Shown one piece after another: positions 48,470-60,742 of a stretch of 64,000 bases of DNA. Below the pieces are notes generated by a model, which was not told the origin of the DNA, ran no database searches, and worked only from the letters and a program-made list of their open reading frames with translations. Position 1 is the stretch's first letter. Every line of letters starts with the position of its first letter. This DNA comes from Misgurnus anguillicaudatus (taxonomy: Eukaryota; Chordata; Actinopteri; Cypriniformes; Cobitidae): positions 18,733,001 through 18,797,000 of the forward strand of contig NC_073361.2 of the NCBI RefSeq assembly GCF_027580225.2, given 5' to 3'. The translations under genes were made by a program, and so were the position numbers.

Positions 48470-48843
48470 AATGCATGTATATGTGCGGGTACAGATGTGT
48501 GGGTTTGAGACAGAGAGAAAAATAGTACTGTATGTGTGTGTATATAATAGACAGCCAGGCGGCGAACAAGAGGAAAATAGAGCACAGCAAGATCTGAGTG
48601 TGTGTCATTCAAGGTATTTTAGTCTGGGAAGTAGTTTTTGTCTTTGCTATTTGTCGATCAGACAAAGCATGGGTCGGGTAAAGGAAATATTTTCAACTTG
48701 ACATATGCATATTAAAATACCCATTACTGGGACTGAAGGGGTCTGCCAATAACTGTAAAATGCAACTGTTAAATAAATATAATAGTAAGATACTGCAACA
48801 GAAGCTAAAGAATAAATGTATGCAATGTGCGTGAAGACATTAA

Positions 48844-49738
48844 AGGATTAGTCAATTTTTTTTTTTATCCAGATAATTTACTCACCACCATGTCATCCAA
48901 AATGTTGATGTCTTTCTTTGTTCAGTTGAGAAGAAATTATGTTTTTTGAGAAAAACATTCCAGGATTTTTTTTCATTTTAATGGACTTTAATGGACCCCA
49001 ACACTTGTTTTAATGCTGTTTAAAATTGCAGTTTCAAAGGACTCTAAACGATCCCAAACGAGGCATAAGGGTCTTATCTAGCGAAACGTTTGTCATTTTT
49101 GACAAGAAATATAAAAAATATGCACTTTTAAACCACAACTTCTCGTCTATCTCCGGTCCTGTGATGCAGCAGCATGACCTCACCTAATTGCTTAATGTCG
49201 TGGAAAGGTCACGTGTTACATATATGAAACCCACTTGTGGACCATTTTAAACAATAAACTGACACAAAGACATTAATTAGTATCATTCCACATACAACAA
49301 CGTCGGAACGGTCCCCTTTCTCCACACTTGTAAACACTGGGGCGTAGTTTCGCATACGTCATCCGTGACCTCTTGACGTGATGACGGATTATGTGAGGTC
49401 GGCCTGGCGCGTCACACGACCAGAGATAGACGAGAAGTTGTGGTTTAAAGTGCATATTTTTTATTTTTCTTGTAAAAAATGACAATTGTTTCGCTAGATA
49501 AGACTCTTATGCCTCGTTTGGGATCGTTAAGAGTCCTTTGAAACTGCAATTTTAAACTGCATTAAAACTGTTAAGTGTTGGGGTCCATTAAAGTCCATTA
49601 AAATGAGAAAAATCCTGGAATGTTTCCCTCAAAAAACATAGTTTCTTCTCGACTGAACAAAGAAGGACATCAACAGTTTGAATGACATAAGTGGTGAGTA
49701 AATTATCTGGATTTTTTTAAAGAAAATTGACTAATCCT
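48844..49738. mobile_element. TTAA foldback element (AGGATTAGTCAA ends)
   Basis: Begins AGGATTAGTCAATTTTTTT and ends AAATTGACTAATCCT, flanked by TTAA (48840-48843, 49739-49742). Arms of about 310 bp (to about 49160 and from about 49428) mirror each other through TTTACTCACCAC, GTTTGGGATCGTT and AACCACAACTTCTCGTCTAT, with scattered mismatches. Central spacer about 265 bp. Non-coding. Confidence 0.75.
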
Positions 49739-49742
49739 TTAA

Positions 49743-52700
49743 TATTTTACTGAATGCATCGTAATATAGATCAGATTTTCTTTTAACATGTATATAATAT
49801 GACACCACTCCATCTCTCTCTATCTTTAAAAGGTCCTTGACCTGAAAGGTTAAAGACGCCTCGTCTACACAAAGACGGCTTTTCATTGACCCAAATGATA
49901 ACTCATTAGTATGTTTTAGCCTTTTAACATACTGTGATTAACAGATTCTCAAAGGAAAAGTCAACATGAATGCACCACATGACACCCAATACCCAAAAAC
50001 ATAATTTCATCTATCACTAAAGATTCTCTTGTTATCATCAGTCCCCATAAACCAGGCTATTAATCAGATATTGAACGCTAAAGATATAGTACAATGCAAA
50101 ACGCAAAATGAAAGCTCCAGTTTAATTCAGCTGATAGCAGGAACTGCAGATACAGAGAGAAAAGTGGGTGGTTGATAACCGATGACATGACATACGGTGG
50201 CGTTTCGCTGGGGACATTAATCAAAGAAAGCTAATTTAAGCGTTGCCTTGACTGTTCAGTAAACCGTCTCACGTATGCTAACATCTTCTCTGATCATTCT
50301 TTTGTAAAGCATGATTGTTGTAATATCCAAAAGGTCTCATTATACTGCCCTTGCTTACTCTGAAGCAAACATAGCAACCAAACAAACCATATACTACAGA
50401 GAACGTTCAAAGGTCAGCTTGACATTCTGGCCCTGTGTACAAACTTGTGTGGATTATTTTAAAGGATTGCCTCGAAAACACATCCTCTTTTTTCTAAACA
50501 ATCATATTCAAAAAAAGAAAGAAAACGGTACGTGATTAGGAAGATTTGAAGAATCTCTGCACCCTTGCTATAAGACAAATGTCGTCATTACAACCCAGCG
50601 CTGTGTTTGAGTCATTGTGTGGGTCCCCTAATACCCAATTTACTTACAGAAATTAAGTAAATTAATCTTTCAGGAACTACCTGCACAGAACAACATCTGC
50701 AATCATTTGTTTTTAAGTGGTATTGGAATGACACACCCAAACAAAAACACCTCTTATCGCTAAATGGATCATCATTTGTTTTTTTTGTGATTACAAACGA
50801 TGCATTTACAGACAGTCTGATGCATTACATTTAACTGAGCGAGCAGTCTAGCACACAGACTCGCTCCATCAATGTGTTTCGTAAGGACAAGCAAATTGGC
50901 TTGAACTCAGGTGACCAAGCATTTCTTCCCGAGACAGCAGTCTTGTTTTTCCATAGGGTGTGCTACTAAGGAACTAAACTAGACGAGTGGCTTTAATTGC
51001 ATTGTTTTCCTAGTATTGCGTTGCACCGTAGTGGTCCAAGTCTTAATTGATATGCCTTTTGCAAATCCTTTGTTTCGATCTACCGAATAATAGAGCAATT
51101 TTGTTGATTATGAATAACAATAGACTTTAGCTCTAAGTAATTGCTGCTTAATTATAGAACAGAAGTGTTGCCGCAAAGTGCAGGGTAAATGCATCTGCTA
51201 GTGTGATTTTAGACTTGAAAAAACAACCAAATATGTTCACATTCAATTTTTTAATGCAATCTCGAAACAGTCTAATCCCTTGGCAGCCTCTAATGGGAGT
51301 CTCGACTGAGCAAAATCCACAATGGCACATTCACATTGCACTAAAATAACATTGCTTCTGATCGAGCTGTCACTTTAACTCTCTATGCCTGCTATGGAGA
51401 GCACAAGATTTCAAGGCAAGCCTCGAGTCGATGGTCATGTGGATGACATGAAAATATTATAAATACACATTTCTGCTCCTAAAGAGTTCATATTAGTATC
51501 TAAAAGGTGCATATTGGCACCAAATGTATGCATCAAATACAGTATTAGGACCTTTTTAAAGGGTACGGCCTCGGCGATAGCTTAAAACAATTTTTGCATT
51601 TTTTGCCAGTGTTATTATGATATAAATTATTGTTCTTTATATCCTTGTGAACACTGGACTGCAGTTGAGCTGCATTTAAATGTTTAAGTTGAATTAAACT
51701 GGCTTTGCAAGTCAACTTAGATATAAGATTTACATATATCTTTATGTTTCAGCAACTGTGTCTAACCCGTACGAATTAAGTTAGCTTTCATTCTAATCAG
51801 ACCCAGAAGAACTTGTAAGAAGATGAATGTTACATCAAACGCTCCAGTGGTCTTGGCTAACAATTAACATTTACAACTTTATCTTAAAGCTCCATCCATC
51901 TGTTAGACTACTAACAATCTTAGCAATCTTAACGACTCAGATTCTCTCATACATACAGTCACACAGCAAGACACTGTCTATAAGTAAACAACATGTTGAT
52001 TTAATGTTGTTTGGCATTTCTTTACACTCTTATTAAAGTGAGTTTCTTATTTTGGTCCATTAAACAAGTGACTACTCCAGGCTCCAATTTATTCCTGGCT
52101 ACCTTTAATCGGTATGACAAGTGCAACAACTCGGTTCACTAACTGCACTTGCATGTATGCAACATCATTTACACAATTAATATATTAGTCATTCTTATTT
52201 TATTTTATTTTAGAAAAATGTCACGCTTTGGGTGTTGATGTAGTACAAACATGGATTTTATATTATAAGACCCTCAGTACCTCCCAATTATAAGAACCAA
52301 TCTATCATTGACTCTATACTGATTTTTCCATACTAACTCTCTGCAAGGCAATTAGCCAAGTAATTAAATTATGTAACATTAAAGTAGTTGGTGCTCTGGG
52401 GTATATGAAGTCCTTCCTAAAACATTTTAAACTTCTTTTCTATAAAAATAAAACAGTGTTGCTCAAATATGAATGTCTTCTGACAACCTTATTGTTTCTA
52501 AATTGCTGACCAATAAATAAACAAGAAAATACGTTTAAAAAACCTTAACATTTTGTTAATGCGTATGGCTTCATATTAAGGTCGGTAGCAATATCATCAA
52601 AATTATTAAAAGGTCACAATCATGTTTCTTAATAAACAAACAATTTATTAGTAAAACAAACAGTTTATTAATAAACGCCAATATAAAATGTATTGTGAAT

Positions 52701-53360
52701 AGTCCTTAAGTTGGCGCCACACTACCACGGACAGAGTTATGCTTATTCACTGCTATAAAAACAGATCTCCTCCGCAAAAACAAACCGCTCTGTGTATCAG
52801 CATGCCATAAACATTTCACCATGAGACAAAAAGCCACCTGTTTAAGAGCTAAACATACGCCGGGCTGAAGCTTCATTACTAAGCGCAGTTTGCAGAAAAG
52901 CCAGCGGCTCCGTTCTTAAAAATAATCCATACATGCGCGACCACTAAACTTCGCAGCTGCTTAGGAGCATTAATCGTCGACATTCATTTCCAAATTATTG
53001 GTGATATATCTTCACATTCAGATGTTTTGCGTTTTACACACTGCATACAAACGCTTGAATAAATTCTTATTGGGAAATGCCTTGCCTTTTGACTTTGACT
53101 GTGTCTTGGTTAAAATTTCATGTAGCCTACACACCGCCGAAGTTACGCGGGCAAAAATTGCTGTCAGTCTACCTGCCACGTTCAGTTATGTTGTGTTAAA
53201 TCACTTCAAAGGCGATGCATTAATAACCACAAAGCATAAACTAAAATAAATGCAAGTTCCTCAACTGACACGAGTACATTTTCCACACCAGCGTGCTCTG
53301 ATATCGTGGCACTTCATTTATGCAAAGCGACTGAGAGTGCATACAAGCTATACATTTTAC
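49743..53360. other. Long, mostly unique non-coding stretch
   Basis: About 3.6 kb with few repeats and no exon. It probably forms the 5-prime part of intron 1 of the gene whose first exon is at 53445. A small duplicated motif (AACAAACARTTTATTARTAA) lies near 52635-52675. It is the best place here to look for conserved non-coding elements. Confidence 0.5.
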
Positions 53361-53364
53361 CTGA

Positions 53365-53417
53365 GACCGAACTTAAGGGCTGCTAATGCAACGCTTTACC
53401 AACTGAGCTACGTAACG
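53365..53417 (-). repeat. tRNA-like fragment (A-box only)
   Basis: On the minus strand ACGTAGCTCAGTTGGTAAAGC followed by TTGCATTAGCAGC matches a tRNA D-arm and an Ala-type anticodon loop (TTAGCAG). The anticodon stem does not pair and no proper B-box follows (AAGTTCGGTCTC is weak), so it is a tRNA pseudogene or SINE head, not a functional tRNA. Confidence 0.45.
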
Positions 53418-53444
53418 CGCGGCAATGTATCACCAGCAACTTAC

Positions 53445-53538
53445 GGAGTGATGGAGAAGCTGCCTGAGAGATGCTGATGTGGCTAAAAATCCACAGCAAG
53501 AGCTTCAATCCGGTGCCGGCGGGTGAATGCATCTTCAT
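53445..53538 (-). CDS. Candidate first coding exon with signal peptide, gene unidentified
   Basis: On the minus strand ATG at 53538 opens a 31-codon frame that begins MKMHSPAGTGLKLLLW and continues IFSHISISQAASPSL, then a split codon at C|GTAAGT (53445/53444), a consensus splice donor. The start (Lys), the hydrophobic core LLLWIFSHISIS and the small residues at SQA|A form a plausible signal peptide with cleavage after residue 26. The second ATG (codon 3) has A at -3 and may be the real start. The CpG-rich context and promoter-like motifs upstream support a gene start. I do not recognise the protein. The next exon is not identifiable in the window, so most of 1-53444 would be intron. The overlapping 78-residue frame (53483-53719) uses a TTG start and is less likely. 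Confidence 0.45.
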
Positions 53539-53860
53539 GTAAATCTCGTCGGTGGGATGTAAGCGGAGACGCGCGCGTCTTGACAGTTACTTTTCCTCCT
53601 CTTACCACAGCCAGCGAGCGTGCGCCGTCCGGAAGAGCGAAGCCTGTGAATGAGGGAGACTCCGCACTAAACAACGCTTCTCGGCAGTGGTGATGTATGT
53701 CAGCGCTTTCAAACCACAAAATACTTCACGCTTCACTTTAACGCAGCATTTCAAGCCATGTCGTTGCCTCAGGAGTAGCGTGCAGCGCGTGTATCAATAT
53801 CTACCGCGCGTTCCGCGGAGGTCGCTGTCCAGGTGCTGAAGTTACTACATACGGCGCTCG
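53539..53860 (-). promoter_or_regulatory. Probable 5-prime UTR and CpG-rich gene start
   Basis: The region has many CpGs (GACGCGCGCG, CGCGCGTTCCGCGG), unlike the AT-rich surroundings. It lies between the candidate start codon and the TATA-like motif. Several short upstream ATGs are present. The true transcription start is not determined; about 53850 is inferred from the TATA position. Confidence 0.4.
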
Positions 53861-53881
53861 CTTGTCCCACAGTCATGCCCA

Positions 53882-53916
53882 TATAAATAAGACAACCCCC
53901 TCTCTTTTGCATTGGT
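53882..53916 (-). promoter_or_regulatory. Candidate core promoter (CCAAT and TATA-like motifs)
   Basis: On the minus strand ACCAATGCAAAA (53905-53916) precedes TATTTATA (53882-53889) by about 15 bases. The order and distance to the CpG-rich 5-prime region fit a promoter driving transcription toward 53445. The ATGCAAAA part also resembles an octamer. Based on motifs only. Confidence 0.35.
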
Positions 53917-53969
53917 ACAGTCCGCGAAACAGTGGAGCAACCCTCGCGGGACAGGGGCCCATTGCTTTG

Positions 53970-54457
53970 AGCGCCTTCTTATGGGCAGTAGAGAACAGAT
54001 GAGAGCTCTTACGCATAAAATACGGTAGTATACTTTTGTATTTATTATAGTAAACTGTGATAAATTACATAGATACTATAGTGTTTCTAAACCTTACCAT
54101 AGTAAATTTTAAAGTATACACAGTATTTAGTTTATCCATTCAATATAGTTAATGTTAGAAAAAACTATAGTATATATTAATGAAGTTTGTAACTACACTA
54201 CAGTATCCTTTAATAAACAACAATTTAATGTAGTAAATACAAAAATATACAACATATTTTCTCATAATAAGCTAATAAGCTGTTTTTGAAGAGATACTAA
54301 CTGGGATTACATGGTTTGACATTCAGTATGTTTCAGTGATTATACTATTAAAACTATTAAATAAATAGCTAATACACTGCTAATAAGTTTACAGTATAGG
54401 CTGTTTAATAGCAGGTTATTATTCCAGATGAGAATGAGACAACATGTCCTCGCAATG
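53970..54457. other. AT-rich non-coding stretch
   Basis: TATAGTA-type motifs recur (TACTATAGTG, ACTATAGTATA). No gene recognised. Confidence 0.45.
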
Positions 54458-54459
54458 TA

Positions 54460-55657
54460 CACTCACCTAAAGGATTATTAGGAACACCATACTAATACTG
54501 TGTTTGACCCCCTTTCGCCTTCAGAACTGCCTTAATTGTGGCATTGATTCATCAAGGTGCTGAAAGCATTCTTTAAAAATGTTGGCCCATATTGATAGGA
54601 TAGCATCTTGCAGTTGATGGAGATTTGTGGGATGCACATCCAGGGCACGAAGCTCCAGTCCCACCACATCCCAAAGATGCTCTATTGGGTTGAGATCTGG
54701 TGACTGTTGGGGCCATTGTAGTACAGTAAACTCATTGTCATGTTCAAGAAACCAATCTGAAATTATTCGAGCTTTGTGACATGGTGCTTTATCCTGCTGA
54801 AAGTAGCCATCAGAGGATGAGTACATGGTGGTCATAAAGGGATGGACATGGTCAGAAACAATGCTCAGGTAGGCCGTGGCATTTAAACAATGCCCAATTG
54901 GCTCTAAGGGGCCTAAAGTGTGCCAAGAAAACATCCCCCACACCATTACACCACCACCAGCCTGCACAGTGGTAACAAGGCATGATGGATCCATCTTCTA
55001 ATTCAGTTTACGCCAAATTCTGACTCTACAATCTGAATGTCTAAAGAGAAATTGAGGCAACATTTTTCTAGTCTTAAACTGTCCAATTTTGGTGAGCTCG
55101 TGCAAATTGTAGCCTCTTTTTCCTATTTGTAGTGGAGATGAGTGGTACCCGGTGGGGTCTTCTGCTGTTGTAGCCCATCCACCTCAAGGTTGTGCGTGTT
55201 GTGGCTTCACAAATGCTTTGCTGCATACCTCGGTTGTAAAGAGGGGTTATTTCAGTCAAAGTTGCTCTTCTATTAGCTTGAATCAGTCTGCACATTCTCC
55301 TCTGACCTCTAGCATCAACAAGGCATTTTCACCCACAGGACTGCCACATAGTGGATGTTTTTCTCTTTTCACATCATTCTTTGTAAACCCTAGAAATGGT
55401 TGCGTGTGAAAATCCCAGTAACTGAGCAGATTGTGAAATACTCAGATCAGCCCATCTGGCACCAACAACCATGCCACGCTCAAAATTGCTTAAATCACCT
55501 TTCTTGCATTCTGACATTCAGTTTGGAGTTCAGGAGATTGTCTTGACCAGGACCACACCCCTAAATGCATTGAAGCAACTGCCATGTGATTGGTTGATTA
55601 GATCATTGCATTAATGAGAAATTGAACAGGTGTTCCTAATAATCCTTTAGGTGACTG
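54460..55657 (-). mobile_element. Tc1/mariner element, DD36E-like, inactive
   Basis: Terminal inverted repeats of about 28 bp (CACTCACCTAAAGGATTATT on the left, CAGTCACCTAAAGGATTATT inverted on the right) are flanked by TA (54458-54459, 55658-55659). The 1198-bp length and one transposase gene on the minus strand are typical of Tc1-like elements. Spacing between the second Asp and the Glu is 36 residues, which points to the DD36E (Incomer-type) group rather than classic DD34E Tc1. Confidence 0.9.
54521..55517 (-). pseudogene. Degenerate Tc1-like transposase (DD36E)
   Basis: A coding relic of about 330 codons from the ATG at 55517 to TGA at 54521. The N-terminus MSECKKGDLSNFERGMV, then QLLGFSHATISRVYKE, is a paired-type helix-turn-helix. 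A TGA replaces Trp right after KE, and further shifts follow. The second DNA-binding part (MCRLIQANRRATLTEI) is readable. After HQNWTV come stops, and about 14 bases are missing where the WSDES motif with the first catalytic Asp should be. The C-terminal half is open for 157 residues: second Asp in GYFQQDKAPCH, Glu in QSPDLNPIEHLWD, 36 residues between them. It cannot make active transposase. The flanking inverted repeats remain good. Confidence 0.9.
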
Positions 55658-55788
55658 TATGTTCAATAACCACCTGTTCACCTGGGCAATAGTGCTAATG
55701 TCTTTGTTACAAAATTTTTAAGGCATGTGTTAGAAAGTGATTAAAAATAAACCTACCCTAAGAAATATTCACTCAGAAGTATGGTAAC

Positions 55789-56125
55789 TAGTGGCGGCCG
55801 GTGACTTCTCTTCCGAAGGGCACAAATTCAAAATATGTGTTCGCAGTGTTATGTGTGTTGCTCATCATTTCAAAATATGTGTTCGTTGCGTCATGTGAAT
55901 CATGTGCATCATGCATCTCATGAACGCTCATATTCACAAAATACTCGCAAGACACTCACTTAACACTAAACTCTGATTACACATGAGATTAAGCGAGTAT
56001 CTGGCAAACCTAAGCATCTCTTTCATCCTTAACCCCTTCAAAGCATCTGCATATTTTGATATGACGCATGATGCACATAAATTTACATGACGCGCCACAC
56101 ACATGACGGGCTACATACATGTTTG
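55789..56125 (+). mobile_element. hAT-type MITE X, copy 3, right-truncated
   Basis: AGTGGCGGCCGGTGACTTCT, then TTCCGAAGGGCACAAATTC, and AAACTCTGATTACACATGAG match copies at 33473 and 46214. The right terminus is missing beyond CGGGCTACATACATG. The central stem pair is degraded here. Confidence 0.65.
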
Positions 56126-58477
56126 ATCATGGTTATCTTGTGCATTTTTAAGTTAAGTTTTGACTGTGTAATTGTATTATGTATAAATATTGTACTTCTC
56201 CAATACTGCATCTCATGCATTGGCATAACTGGAACAAAAGTTTCGTTTTTTTTTTGCAATATTTACCCACCTGTTTTAGAGGCAAAATCTCATCTCAGCA
56301 GCGTATGGGAGAAACACCATCTGTGCAAAGCAGCGAGAAGGGGACAGCTACTTCAACTTCTTCAGGTTCTCCCCTATCAAAAAACAGAAGTGGGGAAAAA
56401 CAGCACGTCTAATTCTGTGATGTTTCTCTGTCGCCGAGCAGGTGTTTTCTGTAATAACTTGAGGATGGAGATAAACATTTGCTTTGCACAACATAAACAA
56501 GAAAAATAAAGCAAGCAAGCCTATGCCATACAAAAATCATACATTATGTTTTGTAATAAAGCTATTATGTACTTTCAAAAATTGTATTACATATCCAGGG
56601 ATGATTAATACAAGGGTAGAGAGATTAGAGATATAACAAAAGACAGTGTCAGGTCAGAAAATAGGTCAATAAATAAGTTCCAGATCCTTCCATGTAGCAC
56701 AAGCAGCAGAGAATGAGTTGAGTAATGTTATTAATCTTGTATCGCAAAGCACAACACCCAACTTGCACATATGTTACGTTAGAATTATGTATATGAAAAT
56801 CACTAATGTATCTGTTGGGTAGAAGACTCACATCAAACAGCATGCCTTAACATCCCAGTTAGTGCATGTTAGATCAAGGATTACAATATAAACCCTTGGA
56901 AACATTATGCCATATTGATATTAATATCATTAGGAACGAGCTTAAGAAACATAGCTGTGTATAAATCAAAGGTTTATTTAATAGTCTGGGTTCTTTTGAT
57001 CTCTGTTTACAGCTCTTTCTGCATTTGACCGCTAATACAAATTAGCAAAATCTACCACTATTCTTAATGAACATCCGATAATCAAATTCCTGCATTTTTC
57101 TGTTTTATTCATAATCCATTACACTTTAAAAGCCTGCTGTTCGTTGTATTCAAATGAGGGGGCACTCATATAAATCAGTGGAGTTGAGAATGAAATCATA
57201 TTTCAAGGGTAAAAATGCTAATGTCATGAAATTATAAATCTTGAATAGACTGACTCTTTGTGACCTAAGTGCTGTACAAATGTCTCTGAAAAAATGGAAG
57301 TACCTGAATCGCTGCGGTGAGCGTATTCTTTCACCAGGCTGAGAGAATAATTGGTTCCTGAAATATTGCAAAAGCATAATTAACTAAGGAGATTGTGGAA
57401 AGAAGACATGCTAGGCGATAGGCATCATAATACCTCATCTCAGACCCCAATAGTCTTTCAGCAAATGTATTATGTCTTTATGACCATTAGAACTGCAAAC
57501 TTAACATTATAAAATCAACATTGATTTGTTTTAATGATGTACAGCTTATGGGATCCCACAGCACACAGCTATTGTTTACATCATTTTCAATGTACAGTAA
57601 TTGAAAATACAGCAATGATGAGCATAAAACATAGGCTAATAGTAAATTGCTCTATGTGCTTCATGAAATCAAAGACATAAACATAATGTACCTTCTTAAT
57701 AAGTCTTCAATTGATTTGAATGACATCAGGGTGTTGTGAGGTTATGCACATTTTCCTTTTGATTTCAGGTCAAGATTCTCACCTCTGCTGTTCATAGTCT
57801 CAGATGTGAAGGCCATCACATCACAGCTGAAATGAAAGATCTTCTTTTTAAAGTCGTGACTTCTTTAACAGTTTTTTCTCGTCTTCAAAGAGATCACACA
57901 TAAGTAGCCCAGTCCAAGTTAAACTTTTGAGAGTTGACTTTGAAGTATTTTCCCACAAGGTAATAAAGTTTTTTTGCTATGCCATATACTGCAGCTTACC
58001 ACAAAATTCTTAGGTGTGGTGGTGCTGATAGTGCGTTAGTTAATAAGCAAAAATGAAATTTACGTTTACATTTCAAGCTTAAGATTTACAGCCGCATTTT
58101 CGATCACTAAAAATGATGTCTGGTCGACTTCATGATGCGCCTTAAGAACCGACAGGCGGTTCGGTTGATATAAAAAAAAAAACGTTCGAATCGCTTTTAA
58201 ATCGCTCTCGCGGTATTTTGATGTCATCGGCCTGTCGGTTCTGTTTTGCACAAGTTCTGCACCGCGTGAAGTAGAACACACGTGACAACGTAACAACAAT
58301 TGTCACTTCCGAGATTTAAGAGCAAAATGTGTAAGCTAATAAAAACATATGACAATGGAAGCTGCACCCACGCGATATGCTCCTTTATTAAATTTATGAA
58401 AAACGTTTTATTTTATTAACATAGAATGTTTTGCTTGTGTTTGGTTGCAGATTTTCTGCTTTTCCATTGACATCATT
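56126..58477. other. Non-coding stretch, mostly unique
   Basis: No exon or repeat end supported over 2.3 kb. The 140-residue frame at 56087-56509 starts within the MITE and has no domain. A small inverted pair (AACCGACAGGC near 58147 and GCCTGTCGGTT near 58230) may mark a short hairpin element. Confidence 0.45.
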
Positions 58478-58948
58478 TAAAAAAAGACTAAAAAAAAATT
58501 CAATTTAATCAACTAATAATTATATTATATAACATTTGTTAAAAAAATTAATTAAAAATTAAAATAAAATAAGGAATACTGGGGCACGTACGTTCAAGTT
58601 ATCAACTTATATATAATTTATAATTATATTATATATAGCTTGTTAAACAAAAATAATAAAATAAATAAATTAAAAATTTAAATAAAATAAGGAATACTGG
58701 GGCATGTTCAAGTTCAAACGGGTGTGCAAAAAAAAGACTATAAAAACTATTTCTATTTCAATTTGATCAACTAATATATAATTTATAATTATATTATATA
58801 TAATTTGTTAAACAAATATAATCAAACAAATAAATTAAAATAAAATAAGGAAAACTGGGGCATGTTCAAGTTCAAACCGGTGCGCAAAAAAAGACTATAA
58901 AAATACATTTCTATTTCAATTTGATAAACTAATATTTATAATTATATT
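58478..58948 (+). repeat. AT-rich tandem repeat, three to four degenerate units
   Basis: AAATAAGGAATACTGGGGCA recurs at about 58570, 58688 and 58846 (the last as GGAAAACTGGGG), with TCAATTTGATCAACTAATA and TTATAATTATATTATA between. The unit is about 120-160 bp. The last unit runs directly into element M (58949). Confidence 0.7.
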
Positions 58949-59833
58949 TTATAAAACGGGCAGTTCTGGTTCTTCATTCTGATTGGTTGAAACCACTGGT
59001 CATTTATATAGATCAGTGGTTGAGACCGGTTCAGACCGCATTACATAAGTATCACTGCGCCACTGTGTTTAATCATAATTTTAATTCGTCTACAATTGCA
59101 CAATTAATGGCGATATCCAGATAAATGTCAATAAATATTGTTGAGTCATCTCGTCAATAAAGAGAAAACGTTCCCTGAGGAGTTTACCTCACATATATAT
59201 TTCCGCTTTTATTCACTGGGTGGCGATCTTACCCAACTTAAACACTGACGCATTGACTCAACACTAAAAACACCGTGTAAGTTTTGATCAGGCTCTGAAT
59301 CTGATCTCTTACAAAAGCTCTTCACAAAAATGGAATTATCTCCGCTTTAGCCGAAGAATTGAGAGGTGATAAGAGAACAAATGAAGGTAGGATGAAACTT
59401 TTTTTTTTTTAGAGCAGAGGGTCTGTGCTTTCATTTTATGTTTATTTAAAGAAGATACTTTTTCTTGAAGGCATTAAACTAAACTGGGTGGCAACTTTAA
59501 AAAAAAAAACGCTGATGGGGAAAGAGTTAAGCATGCTTCCAAGCATATTTGATCATCACTTCAACAGTTGCACGATATAAATGTTAATGTATAAATTAGA
59601 TAAATGTTGATTTAAGAAAATAAACACCCCAGTCTTTAATCATAATTTTCATTGTGTCTTTGCTGCGTCTGTGTTGGTTGGGAACTGCACTCTGTTGCAG
59701 CCACACTTGATTCTGAGGAACTACTTTGTTTGGCGGAAGACTAATATTTGTACTAATATAACGTATTTGTGTTTTATTTTATGACATCCTGCTATGCATA
59801 TGAAGTAACCGTTTTATAAAAGCAATAAGCCCC
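58949..59833 (-). mobile_element. Element M, copy 2 (inverse of 34076-34712)
   Basis: AAAACGGGCAGTTCTGGTTC on the left and TATGAAGTAACCGTTTTATA, then AAAGCAATAAGCCCC, on the right match the inverse of copy 1, and it is longer in the left part. It contains MITE A (about 59140-59530). Confidence 0.6.
59140..59530 (+). mobile_element. MITE A, copy 3, within element M
   Basis: GTCATCTCGTCAATAAAGAG, through AAGGTAGGATGAAACTTTT and GCAGAGGGTCTGTGCTTTC, to GATGGGGAAAGAGTTAA matches the copy at 61890-62341. The left terminus is diverged. Confidence 0.55.
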
Positions 59834-60738
59834 GCAGTATATTTTGACCATTGAACTAGGACATTTTTAATTTTAAAATCTGGTAAGCTTATTTTATAGG
59901 GTCCCAGTGACCGCTTTTGTGCCATTTTTGAGAGTGTAGGAGCAATGTAATATGTGCCAACCACAAGTGTCACTGTGTGTCGCTGTATGAATTGTTAATT
60001 GTAAAAGTCTAAATTGACACAAAAATGTAAAACCAGACATACCAAAATAAAATTAGCCAGCCATCATTTTGTATTGTTATGAAATGCTTTGTCTCATGCA
60101 GAAATTCTATTTTTACTCGCAATGTGATAAGGTGTTGTTTCGTCTCTCCGACAATTTCTCCAAGAATGTTTTATCTCTTGAGCTGCTCTGCTCTTGTTTT
60201 GGTTGTTTACATCTTATTACATTGGGTTCAGAGGAGAGGGCAAGCATATTTGTCTTTGAAATGAGAGGTTTCAAAAGGCATTTGAGTGGAACGGCATTTC
60301 CCAAAAAGGCAGCGATCTGATTGGAGCGTGGTGCATGCCAGGCTTCATTCCTGGCCTTTAAATACCACAATAGCGAGTGCCACGCTTGTTATTTCCACGC
60401 CTCTGATGCTAGCAATCTTTTCAAGGTTGTTCCACCAGTGCCTTGATTCACATGAAAAAGCATACAGATATACAGCTCATTAGAAAACCATCTATGATAG
60501 CTCATTCTGTCTTTGGGAGCCTATTTAGGGTCATGAAGAACACAGCTTCCATTCATTACTTTCCTTTTTATTTGTGTGTCGTCGTTTTTGTGCCTATAAT
60601 GATCAGATCAAATCACTGAATATTTATTAGACTAAGTATAGTGGTAGGCTACTGGTGCTCAGAAAAACTGTTTTCTAGTTTGCTAGCTTGTCCTAGCTGA
60701 ACTTTAACCAATATGTTTCAAAGGCCAGCTTGACCACT
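59834..60738. other. Non-coding stretch
   Basis: No exon supported. Overlapping frames on both strands (60069-60370) show no domain or splice context. Confidence 0.45.
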
Positions 60739-60742
60739 TTAA

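Noticed and set aside
53365..53417. Functional tRNA-Ala gene on the minus strand
   Set aside because: The D-arm/A-box is good but the anticodon stem does not pair and no B-box or T-arm follows.
53483..53719. 78-residue minus-strand frame over the candidate first exon
   Set aside because: It starts at TTG rather than ATG, shows no signal peptide and uses a different frame from the better-supported exon.
56087..56509. 140-residue frame
   Set aside because: It begins inside a truncated MITE, is rich in hydrophobic and Cys residues typical of AT-rich non-coding DNA, and has no domain.
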